From: Gracilaria domingensis
Taxonomy: Eukaryota > Rhodophyta > Florideophyceae > Gracilariales > Gracilariaceae
DNA: 64,000 bases
Direction: 5' to 3'
Assembly: GCA_022539475.1 (NCBI GenBank)
Contig: VCMS01000222.1
Span: 62,001 to 126,000, forward strand
The notes beneath the pieces were generated by a model that was given only the letters and a program-made list of their open reading frames with translations, made no database searches and had not been told where the DNA came from. Shown piece by piece: positions 36,743 to 46,912 of the stretch. A program made the position numbers and the translations under genes. Numbering within the stretch: the first letter of the stretch is position 1; every line of letters begins with the position of its first letter.

Positions 36743-37770
36743 GATAGCATGAAGTGTTTGTTTGTCACTAAATGGAAGTGCATATATCCTGGCACTTGGT
36801 CAATATCGAGCTCTGCTATTTTGATAATCGGTAGGTATATACGTAATACATTTTTAGAGTAGCTGTATTACTATAATTTAATTTTGGTTTTTTTTACTTT
36901 ACCACTTTAAACAGGCGGTATATACCGCAAATACGCAATATATCGCGATCATTTATTGCAAACAGTAAACAATACGCATAAACATATAGTGTTATGGATT
37001 TAAGAATCTATTCTACGGTTTAAAGACTTCTGCGTAAAGCATGTAATGTACTTCAAAAGTCTCTAACATCAATGATATTGCCTTTTCAGCTTTAGAAGTA
37101 CTTGTATTTATCAACAAGATCTTTGAAGATCTTGAATGAGCGCCAAGAACTTCTTGCATACTGGCCTTCTACGGCCACTCTTGCCAAACTTGAAATTGGA
37201 TCAATTGTTCGTGTTGCAGCAGTGAATTTTCAAATGGAATGAATTCCATCTAACATTTTCCCAATTTTGTTAGAGGCGCGTACAGTGCTGGAAAACAGAA
37301 AACTTTAAATTTATTAAACCGTTTTTTCTATTCTTCTCCAACTCGTCTGTCTCTTGCAGATGCTAGTTTTTGGCGAGGGTCGTCCAGAAATTTGCAAGGG
37401 TCGTCCAGTAAATGTTTTGAAAAAATATCGAGATCAATTATTTCAAAATTTGGAGATAATTGCTTGGGTCGTCCAGAATCGTTGTGCAGTAAATACTGGT
37501 GGGTTTTCCACTCATGCTAGTTCTTTAGTCGAGGGCTACCTGAACGGTATTTCGCGAAGTCTAGGTTCAGTTTCCATTAAGGTGCACATTACACGATACC
37601 TTCTGCGGAATGATACCCTGCAACGCATGGAATACTAGTGCTAGTACAGATGATGCCCATTATGAAATCATACCGTTTTATTCGTATCTATTCTTCTATC
37701 GACCGCTTTTGCTAACCACTACTTCGCTATATTACATGTACCATTTCCCCATGATGGAGCGGGTGTAGGC
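36743..37770. other. Intergenic, element debris
   Basis: Three copies of GGGTCGTCCAG lie at about 37378, 37404 and 37468 within a short frame (37354-37638). A minus-strand stretch near 37080-37270 has a protein-like but interrupted run. No supported gene. Confidence 0.4.
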
Positions 37771-37774
37771 GCAA

Positions 37775-37927
37775 TCTGCGGCAGATGCCGCAGAATGCAC
37801 CTCCACCATAGTGCTGTATCGGTAGAACAAATACGCACTCCGAGAGGATGAGGCGCGAAGCGCCTCATCCTCTCCGTTCCTCATGTAGGGAACCATGCCC
37901 AGATGCATGGTTCCCTACTTGAGGAAC
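37775..37927. repeat. Cluster of three hairpins
   Basis: Hairpin 1: TCTGCGGCA-GA-TGCCGCAGA at about 37775-37794. Hairpin 2: perfect 15-bp arms 37842-37856 and 37860-37874 with loop GAA (arm GAGAGGATGAGGCGC). Hairpin 3: arms 37876-37898 and 37905-37927 with one mismatch and a 6-base loop (arm core GTAGGGAACCATGC). Hairpins 2 and 3 are separated by one base. Confidence 0.9.
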
Positions 37928-37973
37928 CTGCACCTGCAACTCGTGAGCTACGTCCGCATCAAAAGTCATTTAC

Positions 37974-38486
37974 CTGTATACGCAAGCAGAAAGTATCCAT
38001 AAGTTAGTCAATGATCCGTTAGATACATTTGAAATGCGATGGAACGTACCATTGATAAAACCAAACAGAAACGTTGCGCTAGAAAAGTGGAGGGACCTAG
38101 TAACTCGCAAAAGGAAGAAGAAGCAGGAAAGGGATCGGTTAGATTACCAGCCCACCATCATCGTAAAGCGCGAAAGGTGTCGAAGCGAGAACTCACAAGC
38201 AAGGACACCAAGAATGCCCATGCAGCAAACATACCGCAAGATGCGATAAACGAGAGAGCAGCCTATGTCCCAACCAAGTACCAGAATCGCCTATCCCGAA
38301 CAGCCAGAGATCGATCTTGAGAGACGAAATGAAATTGGTCGTTTATCTGTATAAGCAAGCAGAAAGTATCCATAAGTTAGTCAATGCTTCGTTGGATACA
38401 TTTGAAATGCGATGGAACGTACCATTGATAGAGCAAAACAGAAACGTTGCGCTAGAAAAGTGGAGGGACCTAGTAACTCGCAAAAG
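37974..38486 (+). repeat. 140-bp direct repeat, 374 bp apart
   Basis: CTGTATACGCAAGCAGAAAG at 37974 recurs as CTGTATAAGCAAGCAGAAAG at 38347. Both copies run to CTAGTAACTCGCAAAAG at about 38113 and 38486, with few changes. The shared frame (QAESIHKLVN, DTFEMRWNVPL, KWRDLVTRK) looks like a former coding piece that was duplicated. Confidence 0.8.
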
Positions 38487-38780
38487 TAACCCAAAGCCTT
38501 TTTCCTGCCGTTTACATGTCGCAGAGCGCGAAGAGACGTGGTGAGGATTGGTTAGTTTAGAACAAAGATACGTAGAAGTATATGGAAGCACGTACGAAAA
38601 GACTGCACGGAAAGACTGCACGGAATTACGGATGCGGATGATGTCCGCTTTATGGAGGCGTCCATTAGGCGGACATGAAGCGTACCTCATTCTCTTCCCC
38701 GCACTCTACTTCGTAGCGAGTGCGAGAGCGGAGAAAGGTACGACGGAGCGCCGCTCGTGATCCATGCCATCCACATCTTC

Positions 38781-38807
38781 GCGTTCTACTCCGGCGGAGT
38801 AGAACGC
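38781..38807. repeat. Perfect 13-bp hairpin
   Basis: GCGTTCTACTCCG at 38781-38793 pairs with 38795-38807, with a single-base loop. It lies about 240 bp upstream of the transposase start. Confidence 0.85.
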
Positions 38808-39002
38808 GCGACGGTAACGGTAGGTCGGACGCCGGAGGCGCGGCGGCGGCGGTGGAGGGAAGAGATGTATTTTTCTGTGCGAGATTGGACAGATGTACAG
38901 CGTACAATGTTGCGAAACCACAGGTTTATAACCAGTGGTAGATAATACGAGAAGTACACCCTTGTGTTGAGGTCGACGTGTACCTACGTTCCTTTTTGAA
39001 CG

Positions 39003-39016
39003 AAAGCACGTGCTTT
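39003..39016. promoter_or_regulatory. 14-bp palindrome in front of the transposase gene
   Basis: AAAGCACGTGCTTT, perfectly symmetric, with a CACGTG (E/G-box-like) core, 30 bp before the first ATG. It could be a factor- or transposase-binding site. Confidence 0.4.
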
Positions 39017-39045
39017 AAACTCAAAATATATTCTCCGTTCTGAGC

Positions 39046-42000
39046 ATGACGTCGATATTGACTGTCGCTCGACCTCCTTCTCCCTTCGGACGACCTTCCC
39101 TTGCAGTCTTTGTCGTTGTTTCTCGTTCATTTCTTCTTCCCATGGTCTACTACTGTACACATAAGAAGCGTGGGTGCCCCTTCGTTACTCGCCGAGGAGT
39201 CTTATCTCTTCAACAGCATGTCAACCATTGCCCTTTTCGTCTGAAAGCAGCGCTGGAAGACGACAATAGGCCGCCCATTCGGAGAAGCAAGCGTCTCAAG
39301 CTTTCCGCGCCCGCGCCCGCATCTTCCGAAACGGTCACTGCCCCTTGTCGCCTTCCCGAGCCTCCGGTGTCCGAGGACATCGTCGACCCCACTCCGTGCG
39401 CCCCTCCCATTCCGGACACTTTGCATTGTGTTCCTCCTTCCCCGGGTCCCGCGTCATTAGAGCGAGAACACGGAAGCAGTTCCCGCCCAGTGCCTTCTGA
39501 GGAGGCCCTCGGTGATTTGCATATGGATTATCTCACGGTTTGTCTGGCTTCAGTAGCTTCCAACCTTGGTCATCGTGAGGCAGACGAGCTAATTGGGCTA
39601 CTTTTAGACCCGCGATTCTCGCAAAAGCGATTCAACGAGACCATAACAAGTTCCAAGCGCTGTACAGAACTGAAGAACGCCATTTTCGAACGATACGCCT
39701 CAAAGGACGGTTTCGATCGAAGAACTGTCTCGCCAGAAGGATGTAAGTTCAGCGCCACCCTCTACACGAGAGACCCCGTTCAGACACTTGTGAAACAGCT
39801 CCAGTTGGCTAACAAAGAAAACACATTCTTCCACCCTATACCTCAGACCCACTCCACGAAAATATCTCACCCCATGTCCGGCTCTCTCGCAAGAGACGCC
39901 ACCTCAAAACTTAAGGAAATGGTCATGGGCTCTTTGGATAGTAGAATAGTGTGGTACTCCCAAGAAATAAGTTACAGTGAATCTTTCCTAGGTCTTCTGC
40001 AGGTATACACAGATAAGTCTTCAACAACTCTAAAGCAAACATCGGTTACCGCCTATCCTCTTCACCTCATATTTCTCGACTTCTCCGACGAGCTACGCCG
40101 TAAGTGCATCCGTGTTGACCCCACAGTAGTGGCATACTTTCCTACCACACTGATCGAGGTTTCCACATCTGAAGCAGACGCAATGCCATTCGTTTCTAGC
40201 AAGTCTCTACGCGAGTCCAGGATGCAAATCCTTCAAGAATCTCTTCGTCAAGTCCTGGAGCCCATTCTAAATCTCACGCAGAAAGGTTTTCAGTTCATCG
40301 GCGAAGACAAACTAAGTCGAGTGTGCCATCCTCTGCTTGCAAGTTATTGCGCGGATATTCTTGAGGCTAAGGACATTCTGTCCATTCTTCATGGAGCCAA
40401 AAAAACGGAAAGCGCGTGTCATAGATGCAAAGCCCCTCGCTCATCTTTATGCAGTCCTATTCCCACCTCATTCAACGGAAGTTCTCAAAAGCACACGAAA
40501 AGCATCCGAAAGACATACACAGCTATCTTGCAACATGCACAAAAAGACGAGGCGGAAAGACGTCCACGTCGTGCGAGGGAGAGGAGATCTCAAGCGGATA
40601 CTCTGATGCGTTCAAATTCCATATCTCTCATTCCTTCGTTCCTCGAAACCTCCGTAAGCCTTGGAATGACCCCGGGATTGTCTCCATACAGTCTGTTCTC
40701 ATTCGAACCATTACACAACTTGCATCTCGGCATCTCAAAGCTGATAAAAACGGCCACAATCGAGAGACTGCAGTCAGACACCCTGTGCACCACAATAGGA
40801 ACATCTGCATCGCGCTCATTTCGAACGATACGCACCCAACTCCTGAACCATGCAAACGCAATTCTAGCTGCCATAGAACGCGATTCTCCTGCCAAAGGTT
40901 TACATATCGATTTCTCCACGCTGGAGAAAGGCAAATCTTTGAATGGTGTCTTCACGAAAGACGGTCTCCGTGGAATGCTGGAGGCCAAAAACTACAAAGC
41001 ACTTGACATGGTCTTCCCTTTCATAGGAGCATTCTTTGACATATGCTGTGGAGAACAGGACGTTGCCCCAATCACAACCGTTTTCTCTCAGTACTCAGAC
41101 TTGCTTTCGACCTTATTCAGATACAATCGTGACCCGTATTGGACTGAAAGCTCTCTCCTGTGTCTTAGTTCGGAGATTGAAGCCTTCAAGCGTTCCGCAA
41201 CAAAGACTCTGGCGGATTTTCTTCCCTCCAGACTGGGAACTCTGAAGTTTCATCTTCTCGATCATCTCGTGAACGATATTCGCCGTCTGGGAAGTATCAA
41301 GTACTACGACGCAGGCATATACGAACATGCACACCTGCTATTTAAGAGACACTACAAAAAGACGTCCAGAAGAACAGCAACGGCTGTGGAGGAGACTATT
41401 CGCTCCATTGAGCACGGACATGTTAGAAAGCAATGGAATGGCAATACTCCTTACCAGCGTAATCCAGGTTTACCAGGAACTTCCACACAGCTTCCTCGGT
41501 TTGCAATGAGAGGGCATTCTTTCACTTTACGAGCTCTTCAACATTGTGTTTCAAGTATGTCCAGTTCAAAAACATGGACTGCTGTTAGAGAGATGTTCTC
41601 AAGTACGGACACAAGGTCGATTCTTGACCCAATTGGTGAACAGGCCCTTCCTCCTTTCCTCAGTCTCGTGAAAGAAACACTGGATGAGCACTCTATTACA
41701 TACTTCCCAGAAAAGACAAGGATAACTCTGGTGAATTCGGCCCTCGTGAAAGGCGGTTTCGTTCCGACTCCTGAACACTTCGATTCGTCTTCTAAGGCAC
41801 TTAAGCTGGGACGACCCAGATACCGCATCATCCAACGTGTCTTCGCTTCTCCAGCATTTGGTCCCAGTAGAAAGCCAAAGTTTTCCACTGTATTGGTAAG
41901 CGGAGAAGATTCAGAGACTTGGGTTGCCCAGGTAGTCGCTCTGATTCGAATATCTCTCCTTGATTCTGCACTTACCGCACCAGAGGTGGCGTTCGTCCGG

Positions 42001-42300
42001 TATTTCGAGGTTTTACCCCCCGCAACAAACATCGACCACATATTGAAATTCATATCTTTACGGTGGGCTACAAACGATGAAAAGAACCACACTCTTCCGT
42101 TCCCTCGTCATTCCAAAGCGGAGACTATCGTAGAGTTACCTCCTTGGTACGGGATGGTTCCGGCTTCTGCACTACAGGGAACTGTCCATGTTTTTCGATC
42201 AAACTACCCTGCTCCACCTTTTTGTCCTCCACTTCAATGGTTTCAACACCGATTCTACATCAATCGATTCTATCATGATTCAGATGAAGGACCAACTTAG
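39046..42300 (+). CDS. Plavaka/KDZ-like (tnp2-type) DNA transposase
   Basis: An intact 1084-aa frame. An internal ATG at 39142 (codon 33, MVYYCTHKKRGCPF) may be the real start because a C-x6-C-x13-H-x3-C zinc finger begins there. A basic RRSKRLKL signal and a Pro/Ser-rich linker follow. The core has the order seen in fungal Plavaka and related KDZ/tnp2 transposases: FLDFSDELRRKCIRVDPTVV then AYFPT, a zinc pair (ESACHRCKAP), EPLHNLHLGISKLIKT, and TLKFHLLDHLVNDIRRLG with YDAGIYEHAHLLFKRHYKKT near residue 765. These elements move by a DDE-type cut-and-paste reaction. Catalytic acids cannot be assigned with certainty without an alignment. The 3' end faces the minus-strand gene block 20 bp away. 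Confidence 0.8.
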   Translation: MTSILTVARPPSPFGRPSLAVFVVVSRSFLLPMVYYCTHKKRGCPFVTRRGVLSLQQHVNHCPFRLKAALEDDNRPPIRRSKRLKLSAPAPASSETVTAPCRLPEPPVSEDIVDPTPCAPPIPDTLHCVPPSPGPASLEREHGSSSRPVPSEEALGDLHMDYLTVCLASVASNLGHREADELIGLLLDPRFSQKRFNETITSSKRCTELKNAIFERYASKDGFDRRTVSPEGCKFSATLYTRDPVQTLVKQLQLANKENTFFHPIPQTHSTKISHPMSGSLARDATSKLKEMVMGSLDSRIVWYSQEISYSESFLGLLQVYTDKSSTTLKQTSVTAYPLHLIFLDFSDELRRKCIRVDPTVVAYFPTTLIEVSTSEADAMPFVSSKSLRESRMQILQESLRQVLEPILNLTQKGFQFIGEDKLSRVCHPLLASYCADILEAKDILSILHGAKKTESACHRCKAPRSSLCSPIPTSFNGSSQKHTKSIRKTYTAILQHAQKDEAERRPRRARERRSQADTLMRSNSISLIPSFLETSVSLGMTPGLSPYSLFSFEPLHNLHLGISKLIKTATIERLQSDTLCTTIGTSASRSFRTIRTQLLNHANAILAAIERDSPAKGLHIDFSTLEKGKSLNGVFTKDGLRGMLEAKNYKALDMVFPFIGAFFDICCGEQDVAPITTVFSQYSDLLSTLFRYNRDPYWTESSLLCLSSEIEAFKRSATKTLADFLPSRLGTLKFHLLDHLVNDIRRLGSIKYYDAGIYEHAHLLFKRHYKKTSRRTATAVEETIRSIEHGHVRKQWNGNTPYQRNPGLPGTSTQLPRFAMRGHSFTLRALQHCVSSMSSSKTWTAVREMFSSTDTRSILDPIGEQALPPFLSLVKETLDEHSITYFPEKTRITLVNSALVKGGFVPTPEHFDSSSKALKLGRPRYRIIQRVFASPAFGPSRKPKFSTVLVSGEDSETWVAQVVALIRISLLDSALTAPEVAFVRYFEVLPPATNIDHILKFISLRWATNDEKNHTLPFPRHSKAETIVELPPWYGMVPASALQGTVHVFRSNYPAPPFCPPLQWFQHRFYINRFYHDSDEGPT

Positions 42301-42320
42301 CACGTTGATCTTGTATAGCC

Positions 42321-43837
42321 TTAAACATTAAGGGCACCATCCTCTACATGTTCACCTTGTGGTGCCTTTTCTTGTGATCCTGTGCTACCTCCGAAATCGT
42401 TCATGTCCATTTCCATGAACTCCATATCCCCTTCCTCGCATTCACCAACGAAACAATCGCTAATAGACCCCAATCTTCGGCTCACACTGTCAATAAAAAA
42501 TTGTTCTTTCACAGTGAGGTAAAGTCTTCCATTTGACGGCATTCGATATCCAAATGTAGCCTCTCTCATGTCATTACCAAGAACCTTAGTCCAATCTTCC
42601 GTTGTCGTTCCAAAATTATGAAACTCGCTGGAATTGGTCCTCAAGACATGTTGCCTAACATCCCCCAGAACATTCTTTAAACACAGAGGTAGCAGTTGGG
42701 CAAACTTCTTTGTAAACAGTTTCTGTCTATGGCCACCCCTTGACACATCCGTACTTAGAAGGCTCACAACCGTCAACACCCAAGCGTCTAAACGTGCGAG
42801 CAACAGTATTGTGCCATCTAAAAAGGTGCCCGTATCCTTGTCTTCCACATCATACCCAATAAACTCCTTCAGTACTTGTACCCCGACACGATTTCGGAAG
42901 AACAAGTCTTGATCTTCCGTCGGCATATCCTCGACATTGTCCGCATTGGAGTACTTTAGACGAACAAATGGGGCTTTTCTCCACTATGAAGTGTTCGGTA
43001 CACCATTTTCGTCAAGACGCAGTATGTTCTCCAGCGCTTCCTTCAACTGCATTGTGAGTTCGTCAGCATTCTGTTCTACCAGCTTTGTTCTTCTCCAAAT
43101 CAGATCGTACCCCAGGAGCAGAAATAGTTTATCCCTCCTATTTCTCTTCCGAACGCCCACGACGTCACTCATGGTCTGCCGCATTCTCTGCCTAAGGCAC
43201 ATATCTGCACAAAGTTCCAGTATACACCTGTCGGTAAGAGATGCTTTTCTAATACCTTCCCAGCTCAACTCCTTCGACTCGCTTTCAACCATTTTCTTCA
43301 GCAAAGCATCTGGCCCCCCTCTACCGACGATATGAACATGCCAAAACTGCCCAAGAGCTCCACGGGGTTTTTAGGAACCATGTATGAACCACCCTCCTCC
43401 GGCTCAATAAGCCCTTCCCCACTCTCAGTTGCGTCTTCCACCTTCTCGGCACGGTTACCCCAATTTCGGGTGAGCCACTCACCTTCGAGCCATAGCTCAC
43501 TTGTTTCTCTCCTTGCCCACGTCAGCATGTTGTGATACACTGCTCGAGAAACCCCTCGAAACTCGTCGCACACCTCAATTTTATGCTTCTTTCGACCTGT
43601 CTGCCCAGGTTCACCAGCACGTGTACTCCTATCTCCCTCCTGTTTCAGTGCCCCTCTTAGCCCTTCAATGACTAGATCCTTCTCTTCAAGCCTCTTTTTC
43701 AAAGCCGTACTCTGCTCTTGGGCGACCTTCACTAGAATTCCCCGAACCATCAAGTCCTCTTGTAGCGTCTTAACCTTTTCTTTCAAGCAATTCAGTTCAT
43801 TTAAAAGATCACGTCTGTTCATAGAGGTTGAATTCAC
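42321..43837 (-). pseudogene. Coiled-coil protein of the cargo block, frame disrupted
   Basis: Three pieces belong together. 43837-43298 has a Leu/Glu/Lys coiled coil (LNELNCLKEKVKTLQEDL) and then KIEVCDEFRGVSRAVYHNML. After a one-base shift near 43350 the frame continues WHVHIVGRGGPDALLKKMVE to the second piece (43304-42984), which is in the same frame as 42926-42321 but separated by a single TAG at 42986-42988. The joined chain would be about 500 aa, ending in an acidic tail (ECEEGDMEFMEMDMNDFG). No family is recognised; a coiled coil suggests a structural or DNA-associated partner. Upstream text in the same frame (GTWDSSDNEITPNPA) hints that it may have been fused to the next gene. Confidence 0.5.
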
Positions 43838-43928
43838 ACCAGTGTGGATATCTTCCGGTGTTTCCCTAGCCTCTTCGGCGACAGGCCCCGGTAATGCCGC
43901 AGGATTCGGTGTTATTTCGTTATCAGAA

Positions 43929-44714
43929 CTATCCCATGTGCCATACCCTTAGACACGAGAGGCTGCAGGCGTTCTGTGTCCACCCTTGGCACGGCTCCGA
44001 GCTCCAACTCCGGTGTCTGTCCTCCTCCATGGCATCGTATATCAGATGAATTGGGCCTCGTAAGAGCTGCAACGGCCCCCGTTCTGGAAAGAGGGGAAGG
44101 TCGAGGAGTAACTCGTCTATCAGTTGTCTTCGATTTCTTATAGTCTTTCTCCCTTGTCCGGACCCATTGCGAGGCATAATACGATTCATAGCGGCCCCAG
44201 TTCTAGAAGACAGGGAGGGACGTGACGATCTTAATATACTAGGGCTCTCACGACTTCTCGTCATTGTCCCTTGTTGTCCAGATCCACTGGGCGGCGTAAC
44301 CCGCGCCCCAGTAGCTCCGGTCTTCGATATCGGCCGGGGACATGAAGGTTTTGGTGTCATACGAACCTCTTCAGTTCCAGTTGTCATGCCCTCCTGTCCT
44401 GACCCGCTGGGCCGAGTTACCTCATCTTCTTGAGGAGCAGAGACAGATGCACGATTTGCATTATCGGCAGTTGACGGCACGACATCGTTCGCTGATCCAC
44501 GAATTCTTGACGCAATCCCGGAAGACGCTCCGCTGCGAGATGGGCGAGAGAGTACTGTAGAAGGACGCCCACTGACTCTCTCCTTCGTCGAGGACGACTT
44601 CCGTTTAGGAAGTGCGGTGCTTGTAGCCTGATTCGTATCATCCGATGCTCTTCTCTTCTTCTGTCCACTCTTGTTCCGCTGCGTACTATTTCGCTTTCTC
44701 GGCGTTATACCCAT
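43929..44714 (-). CDS. Basic Ser/Thr-rich low-complexity protein
   Basis: 261 aa starting at ATG 44714 (MGITPRKRNSTQRNKSGQKK). Strongly basic and disordered, with several potential nuclear signals and about three imperfect repeats built on PSGSGQ-G-MT and TGA-RV/NRIMP, roughly 45 residues long. The last ~30 residues may be out of phase: another frame reads GGGQTPELELGAVPRVDTER and on into the downstream coiled-coil gene. The composition suggests a chromatin- or DNA-binding tail rather than an enzyme. Function unknown. Confidence 0.45.
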   Translation of the reverse strand: MGITPRKRNSTQRNKSGQKKRRASDDTNQATSTALPKRKSSSTKERVSGRPSTVLSRPSRSGASSGIASRIRGSANDVVPSTADNANRASVSAPQEDEVTRPSGSGQEGMTTGTEEVRMTPKPSCPRPISKTGATGARVTPPSGSGQQGTMTRSRESPSILRSSRPSLSSRTGAAMNRIMPRNGSGQGRKTIRNRRQLIDELLLDLPLFPERGPLQLLRGPIHLIYDAMEEDRHRSWSSEPCQGWTQNACSLSCLRVWHMG

Positions 44715-44945
44715 GTTGTGGAGATAAACGGGGTAATGAAACGAAATTGTTGGAGGGGGGGTGCATGGTTCAGATATTCCGGGAGACTCCGCAGTTCCTG
44801 CTTTTTAGGAATTTGAGGTGCCCAATGGGTCGCAAATATCGCCGTTACAAATAGATGAAGAGCTCCAGTGTACATGTACAACGCGTATTGCAGGCAGCTG
44901 CAACATTCACAAGCATATTTACTTTCTATTCGGTACTGAACTCAT

Positions 44946-45707
44946 CTATTGCTCCAATGTCAGAGCCCAGTCCCAGGCGTACTGCTCTCCGTAGTTGAAA
45001 TACAACTCTTCGCCCCTCTCAATATCTCTTACTGCTCTACAACGAAGTAGAGCATAGTTAGAAAGGTCGGACTTAAACTGTATCACGGACTTCGCTTCCA
45101 CCATCTGCACATTGGCACTTCGAGTCCTGTTTGACCGGGGCTGCGATAAATCGGGATCCCCGGCATGATATCCGGCGTCGTTAATGTAGCCCCCGATACA
45201 AAAAGGCGCCGGGACAATGTACACTTCGCTCTCCTTTCTATCCTGAGCCTGTCCTGGTCTGTTCCTCAGGTGCAGAAACTCCGTACCAGTCACAGTGACC
45301 ATCATAGAAAACAACTTGTACCGCACTGGAGTTGCTCCGAGACAGCCACTTCCATACGTTAAGTGTCTTTCCTTCCGGTTCGTCAGATCCGTGTATACCA
45401 AAGTTCCATAAAAATGACAGATAGTTTCCCCAGCCAATATCTTATGTTCCGTGAACACCCCCATACCAGCACGGGGATGTCGAATCTTAGAAGATGCTAC
45501 ATGTAAGCGATAGCGATTGGCTTCAACAGTCAACAGCATATGCATATCCATTAGATTCAGAGCTCCTCGGTACTTCTGGTCCCAAAGATCTACAGTATGC
45601 TGTCCACACTTGTCGACAAACTCCCAGTCCTTCCAGTATCTTCCTAGAACTGAGTAATATGTGCAGGCATCACTTGGTACTGGGGGTATCCAAATGGAGC
45701 CTCCCAT
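44946..45707 (-). CDS. SET-domain protein
   Basis: 253 aa, single frame. SET-domain hallmarks: GMGVFTEHKILAGETICHFY (SET-N, with the G-x-G cofactor region), then GGYINDAGYHAGDPD, NRTRSANVQMVEA (in the place of the NH-CxPN pseudoknot) and RCRAVRDIERGEELYFNYGE followed by QYAWD (SET-C, catalytic Tyr). It is therefore a probable protein-lysine methyltransferase. The NHSC-type motif is atypical (N-R-T-R-S-A-N-V), so activity and target are open. The gene follows the DNA methyltransferase on the same strand, with its ATG directly after an in-frame TGA. Confidence 0.75.
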   Translation of the reverse strand: MGGSIWIPPVPSDACTYYSVLGRYWKDWEFVDKCGQHTVDLWDQKYRGALNLMDMHMLLTVEANRYRLHVASSKIRHPRAGMGVFTEHKILAGETICHFYGTLVYTDLTNRKERHLTYGSGCLGATPVRYKLFSMMVTVTGTEFLHLRNRPGQAQDRKESEVYIVPAPFCIGGYINDAGYHAGDPDLSQPRSNRTRSANVQMVEAKSVIQFKSDLSNYALLRCRAVRDIERGEELYFNYGEQYAWDWALTLEQ

Positions 45708-45788
45708 TCAAGCCGACCTCGGTCCCGATGTGGAACCCGTTCATAAGTCGTTGAAGCAGCATCCACCACCTCCTGTTCAACCACGATG

Positions 45789-46912
45789 TCATTCTTCCCC
45801 TCGCGAAGAACTTCGGCCATAAGAGTCGTTAATGGTGCTTCGCATGGCTGAACATGGCCTATTCTTCTCGCACCCCAAGAACTTCCTATGCTTTGTCAGC
45901 GATAGGCACGCCATACCCGTAGAAAAAGTTCCCGCGAACATGTCCATGACAAGATCACCCGGTTTTGTGAAGCGACATATCAACTCTTTCATCAACTCCC
46001 TGGACTTCTGCTCCGGTCTTATGTACTGCCCACTTGGTACTGAACTACCTGGCTCATTTACCTTCCATGTCAACCACTCCCCCGCTCTCGGTTTTGGCAC
46101 CCGGTCAATTACATTCCTGTTAGCCGGGAAAGTAGAAGGAATGAAATTTTCTCCTCAAATGGAGTAAGACTGGCTTCCTCCGATGGTCGCAATCCACGCT
46201 TCACCCCATGAACGGCGTACTCCGTTACGGGCTGTATCCCAAACTTCCGTGGATTCCCTCCAACATTACTTCGATCCCGGATGAACACCAGTGGATTCCC
46301 ATCCACTTTAAACGAAGGAATGAGTTCTGGTTTACCTTCGCTTCCAGCTTCATCTTTCGTACTCGCCGTTTCCGAAAGTATCCTGTGCCAAACATGAAAC
46401 TGTGCCATGGCACAGAATATGATGAAGTGCCCACCTGACCGAAGCGCGGAACTTATTAAGTCATCCGTACGGATCATGTCATCCTCACTGAAGACATCGT
46501 GAGCACTATTCCGTTTGTTCCTCTTCCTTCGAGTGTTAAAGGGAGGGTCTGTTAGGACAAGCTGTGCCTCACCCCATAAAATCTCACTCTGATTCACAAA
46601 CGTTTCGTGTGTGTGCCTCAGGTCCTTCATGTCACAGTTGTACGCTACAAAGTGTGACTTTCTCATCCCCTTCCACACCTTGTCCATATTCATTCGAAGG
46701 AGACTGGATATCCCCTTCATGGGCGGCTCAATACCAGTCTTTTGGATGTTGTACCCGGCAACCCGAGATTCATGCTCCGCACGATTCACCGGCTTCTCGA
46801 AGTCGTCGCCATCGGAGCTCACGAGATCTATATACTCTCGACGAGGTGGGGCTGGGGCAGACTTGGTCGAAGAAGGTTCGGCATTACCGGAAGTTTTAGG
46901 GTTTTCGTCAGT
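45789..46912 (-). pseudogene. Beta-class DNA amino-methyltransferase (N6A/N4C), frame disrupted
   Basis: Motif IV, QLVLTDPPFNTRRKRN, comes first; then GGHFIIFCAMAQFHVWHRIL, NVIDRVPKPRAGEW, PEQKSRELMKELICRF and the AdoMet motif I GDLVMDMFAGTFSTGMACLS. Catalytic motif before the cofactor motif is the beta order of amino-methyltransferases; most relatives are bacterial or phage N6-adenine or N4-cytosine enzymes. The frame changes at about 46112, within CTAACAGGAATG, which could be a frameshift or the 3' end of a ~60-nt intron. It seems to shift again near 45835, where another frame continues LTTLMAEVLREGKNDIVVEQ. No ATG precedes the conserved part except after codon 34, and the open frame begins inside the stop of the gene before it. 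Confidence 0.65.

Noticed and set aside
39046-39141. Signal peptide at the transposase N-terminus (LAVFVVVSRSFLLP)
   Set aside because: A nuclear zinc-finger protein follows; the stretch is probably leader sequence upstream of the ATG at 39142.
41538-42092. 184-aa minus-strand frame
   Set aside because: It lies wholly inside the intact transposase gene on the other strand.
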